From an uncultured Eubacteriales bacterium (GTDB taxonomy: Bacteria; Bacillota; Clostridia; Christensenellales; Borkfalkiaceae), in the NCBI GenBank assembly GCA_905210545.1, contig CAJLXC010000046.1, forward strand, positions 1 through 10,897: DNA of 10,897 bases. The letters are read 5' to 3'. Of the stretch, positions 1 through 4,724 are shown one piece after another. The notes beneath the pieces were generated by a model that had not been told where the DNA came from, searched no databases, and saw only the letters and a program-made list of their open reading frames with translations. A program made the position numbers and the translations under genes. The first letter of the stretch is position 1. Each line of letters begins with the position of its first letter.

Positions 1-41
1 TGGTCCCAAACCACGTGCGCTACCAACTGCGCTACACCCCG
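1..41 (-). tRNA. tRNA-Pro(UGG), 5' half only (runs off the window)
   Basis: Read on the minus strand from base 41 down, the sequence folds as the 5' part of a tRNA: acceptor strand CGGGGTG, TA at positions 8-9, a D arm GCGC-AGTTGGTA-GCGC, then anticodon stem CGTGG and loop TTTGGGA followed by CCA. Position 34-36 of the loop is TGG (bases 8-6), so it decodes proline CCA and other CCN codons by wobble. The 3' half (rest of anticodon stem, T arm, acceptor 3' strand) lies outside the window. A sigma-A promoter sits about 25 bases upstream on the same strand, so this gene is transcribed away from spoIIAA and is either a single tRNA or the first of a cluster. Confidence 0.93.
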
Positions 42-63
42 TTCACTCACGACGCCTTAATAT

Positions 64-90
64 ATTATAATAAATAGGAAAAATTGTCAA
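64..90 (-). promoter_or_regulatory. sigma-A promoter of the tRNA-Pro gene
   Basis: On the minus strand there is a perfect -35 TTGACA (90-85). A perfect TATAAT (69-64) follows at a short 15-base spacing, and the overlapping TAATAT (67-62) is at 17 bases. Either gives a start site roughly 12-20 bases before the mature tRNA 5' end at base 41. The consensus quality fits a strongly expressed stable-RNA gene. Which hexamer is used as the -10 cannot be told by eye. Confidence 0.75.
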
Positions 91-102
91 CAGAAATAAG
101 GA

Positions 103-138
103 GGTTTTTTAAAAATTATTTTATTTTTTTAAAAAACC
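103..138. repeat. Perfect 13-bp AT-rich inverted repeat in the divergent spacer
   Basis: GGTTTTTTAAAAA (103-115) is the exact reverse complement of TTTTTAAAAAACC (126-138), with a 10-base AT loop. It lies between the minus-strand tRNA promoter and the spoIIA-side regulatory DNA. Neither side has a separate T-tract of the usual intrinsic terminator kind, so I call it only an inverted repeat. It could be a cruciform or hairpin, a protein site, or an AT-rich accident. Confidence 0.6.
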
Positions 139-151
139 GAAATATGTGCTT

Positions 152-159
152 TTCGACAA
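152..159 (-). promoter_or_regulatory. Spo0A box upstream of spoIIAA
   Basis: The minus strand reads TTGTCGAA, an 8/8 match to the Bacillus Spo0A binding consensus. It lies 84 bases upstream of the spoIIAA start codon, where the sporulation master regulator would be expected to act. A TTTACA (173-178) with TATATG (200-205) at 21-base spacing lies downstream. Spo0A-activated sigma-A promoters such as spoIIG and spoIIE in B. subtilis also have long 21-22 base spacers, but these hexamers are weak and the promoter itself is uncertain. I found no clear sigma-H promoter. Confidence 0.6.
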
Positions 160-243
160 GTATTTTCAACGTTTTACATATTAAATCAAATTATTCGCCT
201 ATATGTATGTTACTATTTTTTTGCAAGTGTCAGGGAGGCGTTA

Positions 244-552
244 ATGAATATAAAATACAGAAAAACAAGAGACTCTTTCACGGTTTATGTAGACGGCGAG
301 CTGGACGAATTCTCCGCGTCTAAGGCAAAAGATATTCTGGACAAGCTTCTTTTGGATAACATAAACTCAAACAAAGTTATATTCGATTTGTCGGGATTGT
401 CTTTTATGGACAGTACGGGTATAGGTTTGCTTATCGGAAGATATAAAAAACTCAGGCAGTTTAACGTTCCGTCATACATAACGGGCGCGTCTGTTGCGAC
501 CGAAAAGGTTTTGCAGCTTGCCGGTCTTTATAATATAATGCCTAAATATTGA
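244..552 (+). CDS. spoIIAA: SpoIIAA, anti-sigma F factor antagonist
   Basis: The protein has 102 residues, slightly shorter than the B. subtilis protein (117), and forms a single STAS domain. The motif MDSTGIG at residues 55-61 marks the regulatory phosphorylation site; Ser57 aligns with Ser58 of B. subtilis SpoIIAA. In known systems the unphosphorylated form binds SpoIIAB and releases sigma F, SpoIIAB phosphorylates it, and the phosphatase SpoIIE (not in this window) reactivates it. The start at 244 has a good ribosome binding site, GGGAGG at 233-238. A longer reading frame starting at base 84 is in a different frame and is not this gene. It is the first gene of a three-gene operon, and the next ribosome binding site (GAGG) overlaps its stop. 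A Spo0A box lies upstream. The family call is secure from sequence and neighbours. Confidence 0.96.
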   Translation: MNIKYRKTRDSFTVYVDGELDEFSASKAKDILDKLLLDNINSNKVIFDLSGLSFMDSTGIGLLIGRYKKLRQFNVPSYITGASVATEKVLQLAGLYNIMPKY

Positions 553-560
553 GGTAAATA

Positions 561-989
561 ATGAATAGAAACAATGTTAAGATAATTTTTTCGTCTTTAT
601 CGCAGAACGAATCTTTTGCGAGGTCCGTGGCGGGAATATTTGCGCTTTCGTTAAATCCGAGTATTGCTCAGATTTCCGACGTAAAAACCGCCGTGAGCGA
701 AGCTGTAACCAACTGTATAGTGCACGGTTATCCGGATAAAACAGGAGATATTACGATGGAATGCGAAATATCGGGCGGAGATTTACATATAAACGTGTTT
801 GACGACGGCGTAGGTATCGAAAACGTCGATACCGCCTTAGAACCTTTTTTTACGACTAAAGAATCCGAAGAGCGTGCCGGAATGGGGTTTACCATTATGA
901 AAACGTTTATGGATGACGTTAAGGTTGTTTCCGAGAAGGGAAAAGGTACTAAAGTGTATATGGTAAAAAAGATTAAAGACGACGGTTAA
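561..989 (+). CDS. spoIIAB: SpoIIAB, anti-sigma F factor and serine kinase
   Basis: The 142-residue protein is close to the family length (about 146) and has a GHKL-type ATPase fold. Visible motifs are the N-box SEAVTNCIVHGY (residues 46-57, Asn51 the expected Mg-ATP ligand), the G1 box DDGVGI (81-86) and the ATP-lid/G2 region FTTKESEERAGMGF (97-110). Arg21 in FARSVAG matches the conserved arginine (Arg20 in B. subtilis) used to contact both sigma F and SpoIIAA. With ATP a dimer holds sigma F inactive, and it phosphorylates SpoIIAA on serine. Its GAGG ribosome binding site at 551-554 overlaps the spoIIAA stop, and sigF starts two bases after its stop, so the three products are probably made in linked amounts. 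It is complete and has no missing key residue. Confidence 0.96.
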   Translation: MNRNNVKIIFSSLSQNESFARSVAGIFALSLNPSIAQISDVKTAVSEAVTNCIVHGYPDKTGDITMECEISGGDLHINVFDDGVGIENVDTALEPFFTTKESEERAGMGFTIMKTFMDDVKVVSEKGKGTKVYMVKKIKDDG

Positions 990-991
990 GT

Positions 992-1708
992 ATGTTGAAT
1001 CAGGATGAAACTCTCGATTACATCAGACAAGCAAAAAACGGAGATGAAAACGCAAAAGAGATAATATTCGTGAACAACGCGCCGCTTATTAAAAGTATAA
1101 TAAGACGATTTAAAGGTAAAGGAGTTGAATACGACGATCTGTATCAGATTGCCTGCATCGGTTTTTTAAAAGCGATAAAGAACTATGACGAAACTTTCGG
1201 CGTAAAATTTTCTACTTACACCGTGCCTATGGTTATCGGGGAAATAAAAAGGTATATGCGCGATAACGGCGCGATAAAGGTTTCCAGAACGCTTAAAATT
1301 CTCGCAAATAAAATAAACAGATATATAGACGAATATCAGGCGGAAAACAACGATTCTCCCGACGTCGGGCTGATTGCAAAAAAATTCGGAATAACCGAAG
1401 AGGAAGTCGTTGTTGCTCTTGACAGCTCGAGAATGCCTCTTTCGATTTTCGATAAGTTCGAAGACGAAGACGACGGGCAGGAATTGATAGATAAAATTCC
1501 GTATTGCGACAGCGAAGAAAAACTTTTAAATAAGCTTCAGATATCTAAAGCGTTGAGCGAGTTGTCGGAACGAGAACGTAAAATTATCGTTTTAAGGTAT
1601 TACAGGGATAAAACTCAAAGCGAAATCGCCGAAAGTTTAGGCGTGTCGCAGGTTCAGGTTTCAAGACTTGAAAATAAGATTATAGAAAAAATACGGCTTA
1701 AGTTTTAG
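992..1708 (+). CDS. sigF: RNA polymerase sigma factor SigF (SpoIIAC), forespore-specific
   Basis: This is a 238-residue sigma-70 family protein of the sporulation type. Region 2 covers roughly residues 20-95, with DDLYQIACIGFLKAIKNYD and the -10 recognition stretch FSTYTVPMVIGEIKRYMRD. Region 3 is about 100-160. Region 4 (about 185-235) has LSERERKIIVLRYY followed by a helix-turn-helix, TQSEIAESLGVSQVQVSRLE. Sigma G is very similar, but placement directly after spoIIAB and the lack of a long N-terminal extension make sigma F the clear choice. No strong Shine-Dalgarno precedes the ATG, which lies two bases after the spoIIAB stop, so translational coupling is likely. Its role is the first forespore-specific transcription, held off by SpoIIAB until asymmetric septation. 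A terminator hairpin begins inside its last codons. Confidence 0.95.
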   Translation: MLNQDETLDYIRQAKNGDENAKEIIFVNNAPLIKSIIRRFKGKGVEYDDLYQIACIGFLKAIKNYDETFGVKFSTYTVPMVIGEIKRYMRDNGAIKVSRTLKILANKINRYIDEYQAENNDSPDVGLIAKKFGITEEEVVVALDSSRMPLSIFDKFEDEDDGQELIDKIPYCDSEEKLLNKLQISKALSELSERERKIIVLRYYRDKTQSEIAESLGVSQVQVSRLENKIIEKIRLKF

Positions 1709-1720
1709 TCGTATTTTTTT
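1686..1720 (+). terminator. Intrinsic terminator at the end of the spoIIA operon
   Basis: AAAAAATACG (1686-1695) pairs perfectly with CGTATTTTTT (1710-1719). The stem is extended inward by a G-T, a C-G and a T-A pair around an 8-base loop. The 3' arm is itself a run of seven T (1714-1720). The hairpin spans the sigF stop codon. It is AT-rich, so the stem is only moderately stable and some readthrough into spoVAC is possible. Confidence 0.7.
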
Positions 1721-1749
1721 GTATATAAAAAAATTTTTTACCCATATTA
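1721..1749 (+). promoter_or_regulatory. Sigma-G-type promoter of the spoVA operon
   Basis: GTATA (1721-1725) matches the sigma-G -35 pattern gHATR. After a 17-base spacer, CATATTA (1743-1749) matches the -10 pattern CATnnTA. The sigma-F -10 (GGnnAnAnTR) is not present at the right spacing. The spoVA operon belongs to the sigma-G regulon in Bacillus, so both motif and context agree. Transcription would start near 1756, about 90 bases before spoVAC. Confidence 0.72.
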
Positions 1750-1806
1750 CTTTTGATATGAGAAAAATATTTCAATACGAATTTTTAAAAAACACCGACC
1801 AAAGAG

Positions 1807-1826
1807 AAACGTTTTCTAAAACGTTT
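1807..1826. repeat. 9-bp inverted repeat in the spoVAC leader
   Basis: AAACGTTTT (1807-1815) and AAAACGTTT (1818-1826) are exact reverse complements separated by CT, forming a near-continuous palindrome. It ends 7 bases before the AGGAGG ribosome binding site (1834-1839) of spoVAC. There is no following T-tract, so it is not a terminator. It could be a 5' mRNA hairpin that affects stability or translation, or a dimeric operator; the sequence cannot decide. Confidence 0.55.
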
Positions 1827-1845
1827 GCGAAAAAGGAGGAAAAAA

Positions 1846-2307
1846 ATGAAAACTTCCGCTGACTGCGTTAATAATAACTATATAAAATACGTTTCCGGGG
1901 TATCACCGAGAACAAACGAGAAAAAATCATTGTTTCGTTCCTTTTGGGTGGGCGGCGTTATCTGCTGTATAGGACAAAGCGTAAGATATTTGTTTGAATA
2001 CGCTTTCGGGCTTACGGGAGATGAGCTTGCTGCTTACGTTTCTATGGTAATGATATTTTTGGGTGCGATTCTGACGGGGTTTGGCGTATACGACAGAATA
2101 GGTAAATACGCAGGCGGCGGTTCGATCGTTCCTATAACGGGCTTTGCAAACTCGGTCGTTTCGCCTGCGATGGAATTTAAGACAGAAGGTTTCGTTTACG
2201 GCGTTGCCGCAAAAATGTTTGTAATAGCAGGACCTATAATCGTTTTCGGCGTGGCTTCGGGCGTTCTTGTCGGAATCATTTATTTTATCGGGTACAGGTT
2301 GTTTTAA
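1846..2307 (+). CDS. spoVAC: SpoVAC, stage V sporulation membrane protein (dipicolinic acid channel)
   Basis: The protein is 153 residues, close to the B. subtilis length. After a polar N-terminus of about 30 residues come hydrophobic segments at roughly 33-55 (FWVGGVICCIGQ), 65-85 (YVSMVMIFLGAILTGFGVY) and 120-152, with the family signature GGGSIVPITGFA near the middle. The domain is the same one found in SpoVAE downstream. Family members sit in the inner spore membrane and take part in dipicolinic acid uptake during sporulation and release at germination; SpoVAC has been described as a mechanosensitive channel. I chose the ATG at 1846 because AGGAGG at 1834-1839 is 6 bases upstream. An in-frame TTG at 1825 would place the Shine-Dalgarno inside the gene. 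It is first in spoVAC-AD-AE and is served by a sigma-G-type promoter. Confidence 0.95.
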   Translation: MKTSADCVNNNYIKYVSGVSPRTNEKKSLFRSFWVGGVICCIGQSVRYLFEYAFGLTGDELAAYVSMVMIFLGAILTGFGVYDRIGKYAGGGSIVPITGFANSVVSPAMEFKTEGFVYGVAAKMFVIAGPIIVFGVASGVLVGIIYFIGYRLF

Positions 2308-3296
2308 TGAGAACGATTTTTTTCAGAAACAGACCGACTATAACGGCCACTTCCTCTATAGCGGGACCGAAAGAATGTTCGGGCAGCATAGGAAAATTTA
2401 TACAAACAAAATTGTCCGACGATATGTATGGCGAAAAGACTTTTGAAAAAGCCGAAAGCCGTATGCTGTTCACTTCAATAAAAAACAGCATAATAAATGC
2501 CGGTAAAAACGAGTCGGATGTCGACGCGATCATATCCGGAGATTTACTCGATCAGATAATTGCATCTACTTTTTCCGCAAGAAATTTCGACACCGGTTAT
2601 TTGGGTGTGTATAATGCCTGTGCAACCTTTGCGGAAGCTTTAACGCTCGGCGCGACGCTTATTGACGGCAATTATATGAATAACGTCGTTTGTGCCGCCA
2701 GCAGTCATTTTTCGTCGGCAGAACGGCAATACAGATTTCCGCTCGAACTCGGATGTACGCGCCCTCCGCAATCGCAATGGACGGTTACCGGCGCAGGCTC
2801 GTGCGTGTTGGCTTCTGACGGAAAAGGGCCGAAAATTACCGCGGCGACGATAGGAAAAATCGTTGATTACGGAATTACCGATGCAAATAATATGGGGGCG
2901 GCAATGGCTCCCGCGGCGCTAAATACGTTGTTGACGCTTTTTAACGATACAAAAACAAATCCCGAAGACTATGATTTGATAGTAAGCGGGGATTTGGGAA
3001 CTCTCGGTTCTCGTATCTTAAAGGATTTGATATGGGAAAAGGGTTTCGATATAGAAAAACAACACGTTGATTGCGGAGAGCTTGTGTATAATATTGCGGA
3101 ACAAGAGTATCAGGGCGGAAGCGGAGCGGGGTGCTCGGCGCTGGTGTTTTCGTCTTATCTTTTCGATAAACTGAAGAAAGGAAAACTGAAAAAAATAATT
3201 ATAATGGCTACGGGCGCGCTGCTGTCGTCGCTTTCTTCTCAACAAGGAGAAAGTATCCCGGGTATAGCGCACGCGGTAGTCGTTGAAGGAGAATGA
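2307..3296 (+). CDS. spoVAD: SpoVAD, dipicolinic acid-binding thiolase-fold protein
   Basis: The 329-residue protein (about 338 in B. subtilis) has the thiolase/ketoacyl-synthase-like fold typical of SpoVAD. The stretch YNACATFAEAL around Cys105 corresponds to the thiolase active-site cysteine region, and AGSCVLAS and GGSGAGCSALVFSS are later parts of the fold. The family is not known to act as an enzyme: SpoVAD binds dipicolinic acid on the inner spore membrane and works with SpoVAC and SpoVAE in moving it. The ATG shares one base with the spoVAC stop (TAATG), so it is translated by coupling. It is soluble overall, with no clear signal peptide or long membrane segment. Complete, with no frame problems. 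Confidence 0.95.
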   Translation: MRTIFFRNRPTITATSSIAGPKECSGSIGKFIQTKLSDDMYGEKTFEKAESRMLFTSIKNSIINAGKNESDVDAIISGDLLDQIIASTFSARNFDTGYLGVYNACATFAEALTLGATLIDGNYMNNVVCAASSHFSSAERQYRFPLELGCTRPPQSQWTVTGAGSCVLASDGKGPKITAATIGKIVDYGITDANNMGAAMAPAALNTLLTLFNDTKTNPEDYDLIVSGDLGTLGSRILKDLIWEKGFDIEKQHVDCGELVYNIAEQEYQGGSGAGCSALVFSSYLFDKLKKGKLKKIIIMATGALLSSLSSQQGESIPGIAHAVVVEGE

Positions 3297-3299
3297 CAA

Positions 3300-3668
3300 A
3301 TGGAAATCTTGTTGATGTATTTAAAGGTTTTTGCAGTCGGCGGGGCTATCTGTACGGTAGCGCAGCTTCTTATAAATTACACTAAAATAACCGCCGCAAG
3401 AATACTCGTGTTATTTTTATTGACAGGGGTTGCTTTGCAGGCGTTCGGTTTGTATCAATATCTCGTGGATTTTGCCGGAGCGGGAGCAACCGTGCCGATT
3501 TGCGGGTTCGGATATCTTTTGGCTAAAGGTGCGATGGAAGGCGCGAAAGAGAGTCTGTTTAAAGCCGTTACGGGCGGTATAACCGCAGCGGGAATGGGGA
3601 TAACCGCGGCGATTGTTTTCGGTTATCTCGTTTCTCTTATTTTTAAATCGCGTTCCAAAAAAAATTAA
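3300..3668 (+). CDS. spoVAE: SpoVAE (SpoVAEb type), stage V sporulation membrane protein
   Basis: The protein has 122 residues, the usual length for SpoVAEb. It is almost entirely hydrophobic, with segments near residues 5-25, 32-55, 60-78 and 88-114, and a basic tail KSRSKKN. The motifs FAVGGAICTVAQ and GAGATVPICGFG match those in SpoVAC, showing shared ancestry. It is expected in the inner spore membrane as part of the dipicolinic acid channel complex. AAGGAG at 3286-3291, inside the end of spoVAD, is its ribosome binding site, and only three bases separate the two genes. No spoVAA, spoVAB, spoVAEa or spoVAF is present before or after it here, which is the common clostridial reduced set. 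I see no strong terminator after it. Confidence 0.94.
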   Translation: MEILLMYLKVFAVGGAICTVAQLLINYTKITAARILVLFLLTGVALQAFGLYQYLVDFAGAGATVPICGFGYLLAKGAMEGAKESLFKAVTGGITAAGMGITAAIVFGYLVSLIFKSRSKKN

Positions 3669-3688
3669 ATGTTTTAATATCCGTTTTA

Positions 3689-3716
3689 TTGTAATAATTT
3701 TTATTTTTCGTAATAT
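3689..3716 (+). promoter_or_regulatory. Possible promoter just upstream of yunB
   Basis: TTGTAA (3689-3694) and TAATAT (3711-3716) are separated by 16 bases; each matches the sigma-A hexamer at four of six positions. A start site would fall at about 3722-3724, directly at the yunB ATG. TAATATT (3711-3717) also fits a sigma-E -35 (kmATATT), but no sigma-E -10 lies 14-15 bases beyond it. The spacer is so AT-rich that chance matches are expected. Confidence 0.25.
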
Positions 3717-3725
3717 TGTATTATT

Positions 3726-4394
3726 ATGATAGAATGCGTAGACGAAAAAATATATTATACGAGAAAAAAACGTCGAAAGAAAAGTAAAAAGGGGATAAAG
3801 ATCTTCTTTTTTCTTCTTGCATTTATCGCATGTTTTATTTATTATAAAAAAGTCGTAACGGTTCACGTGATAAACGTTTGCGCAGATAAGTGCGAAACTC
3901 TCAATACAAAAAGCATAAACAATGCTATAATCAGTTCGTTAAATAATAGGTTTCTTTATGAGGAATTGATTGTTATAGAAAAAAACACGTCGGGCGAAAT
4001 TACCATGATGTCGGCTAATTCCTATGAGATTAACAATTTAAGCAGAAAAATCGTCGAATCGTCTCAAACGATTCTTGAAGAAAATTTAAAGCAGGGCGTA
4101 GAGTTGCCGTTATTCGTTTTTTCGGGAATCACCCTTTTGTCCGGTTTGGGTCCCGAAATCAATTTCGACGCGATAACCGTTTCTGCCGTTACTTGCGATT
4201 TTATCGGCAAGTTTGAATCAATGGGAATAAATCAGACGTTGCATTCTTTATATGCCGAAATAACGAGTAGAGTAAAAATCGATTTTCCGCTTTACTCAAA
4301 GACCGAAGAATATAAGACAGACGTTTTGTTATGCGAGGCGGTTCTGGTGGGAAAAGTTCCCGAAATATATATGCAAGGCGGACTTTTTAGCTGA
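3726..4394 (+). CDS. yunB: YunB-like sporulation protein
   Basis: The protein is 222 residues (B. subtilis YunB about 254). It has a very basic N-terminus (RKKRRKKSKKG), one hydrophobic segment at about 25-40, and a long outside domain. Family features are NNAIISSL near 65-72, ELPLFVFSGITLLSGLGPEI near 127-146, the stretch ending FESMGINQTLHSLY near 162-176, and a C-terminal ETIIVG-like EAVLVGKVPEIY. In B. subtilis yunB is a sigma-E (mother cell) gene and mutants are affected in sporulation, but its biochemical role is not known. The start is unusual: 3726 is the only plausible ATG in frame after a TAA at 3711, and no Shine-Dalgarno precedes it. It lies 57 bases after spoVAE on the same strand. 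The family call rests on motif memory and sporulation context. Confidence 0.85.
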   Translation: MIECVDEKIYYTRKKRRKKSKKGIKIFFFLLAFIACFIYYKKVVTVHVINVCADKCETLNTKSINNAIISSLNNRFLYEELIVIEKNTSGEITMMSANSYEINNLSRKIVESSQTILEENLKQGVELPLFVFSGITLLSGLGPEINFDAITVSAVTCDFIGKFESMGINQTLHSLYAEITSRVKIDFPLYSKTEEYKTDVLLCEAVLVGKVPEIYMQGGLFS

Positions 4395-4408
4395 AAGCCG
4401 ACTTTTTT
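4379..4408 (+). terminator. Intrinsic terminator after yunB
   Basis: CGG (4379-4381), a bulged A, and CTTT (4383-4386) pair with AAAG (4394-4397) and CCG (4398-4400) around a 7-base loop. AC and six T (4403-4408) follow. The hairpin overlaps the yunB stop codon and ends just before the -35 of the pheS promoter, separating the sporulation genes from the aminoacylation operon. Confidence 0.62.
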
Positions 4409-4409
4409 C

Positions 4410-4438
4410 TTGACATCGTTATGCGTTTGCATTATACT
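4410..4438 (+). promoter_or_regulatory. Sigma-A promoter of the pheST-mutS2 operon
   Basis: A perfect -35 TTGACA (4410-4415) and a -10 TATACT (4433-4438, five of six) are separated by exactly 17 bases. The predicted start is near 4445, shortly before stem I of the T-box leader. This is the best promoter on the plus strand of the window. Confidence 0.9.
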
Positions 4439-4444
4439 TATTGT

Positions 4445-4708
4445 AAAGATAAATATGTAAATGCGTTGATAAAGACAGACGCGAAAAGTTCGTTCCCGAA
4501 GAGAAAAGATTCGTTGGCTGAAAGATCTTGGTTCGATAATCGCGGTATTCACTTTGGAGCATCGTTTTTTTAAATCGACAAGAGAGTAAATAACGACGGT
4601 TAATCTACGTTATAAGATAAAGAGGTTTGTACTAAGGGATTTTTCCTTTGCGCAAACGAAATTAGGTGGTAACGCGTTTATAACGCCCTAAACGGGGCGT
4701 TATTTTTT
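4445..4708 (+). promoter_or_regulatory. T-box riboswitch sensing tRNA-Phe
   Basis: A full T-box leader can be paired by eye. Stem I starts with ATGC (4461-4464) and GCAT (4559-4562), then a kink-turn-like GTTGAT/GGA junction, then AAAG (4471-4474) with CTTT (4552-4555). The specifier loop follows, closed by CGCGA (4480-4484) and TCGCG (4540-4544). The specifier is TTC at 4548-4550, followed by the usual A, so it reads phenylalanine. Stem III is AAGGGA/TCCTTT (4634-4649). The T-box is TAGGTGGTAACGCG (4663-4676). The antiterminator pairs TTAGG (4662-4666) with CCTAA (4687-4691) and GCG (4674-4676) with CGC (4684-4686), leaving a 7-base bulge TGGTAAC. TGGT in the bulge can pair with ACCA of uncharged tRNA-Phe. 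Uncharged tRNA would favour antitermination and expression of pheST. The 330 bases between yunB and pheS are fully explained by this leader, its promoter and the yunB terminator. Confidence 0.95.
4680..4708 (+). terminator. T-box attenuator terminator before pheS
   Basis: ATAACGCCC (4680-4688) pairs with GGGCGTTAT (4695-4703) around a 6-base loop and is followed by a T run (4703-4708). Its 5' arm overlaps the 3' strand of the T-box antiterminator, so the two structures exclude each other. Confidence 0.93.
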
Positions 4709-4724
4709 ATATCAGGAGATTTTA

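Noticed and set aside
97..107. AAGGAGG-like sequence and possible sigma-H -35 before spoIIA
   Set aside because: No start codon follows at a usable distance, and no GAAT -10 lies 12-14 bases downstream.
84..323. Open frame of 79 codons overlapping the spoIIAA start
   Set aside because: It starts inside the tRNA promoter region without a ribosome binding site, has low-complexity AT-rich content, and overlaps spoIIAA in another frame.
992..1708. Sigma G instead of sigma F
   Set aside because: The gene follows spoIIAA-spoIIAB directly and lacks the N-terminal extension of sigma G; sigma G is normally next to sigE/spoIIGA.
1825..1845. Upstream TTG start for spoVAC
   Set aside because: It would put the AGGAGG ribosome binding site inside the gene and add a lysine/arginine stretch coded by that site; ATG at 1846 has ideal spacing.
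3692..3726. TAATAAT/ATTATTA inverted repeat between spoVAE and yunB as a terminator
   Set aside because: Only 7 A-T pairs with a 21-base loop and no T-tract after it; too weak to call in such AT-rich DNA.
3417..3866. Minus-strand open frame of 149 codons
   Set aside because: It is antisense to spoVAE and yunB, has no family resemblance or ribosome binding site, and has composition typical of a shadow frame.
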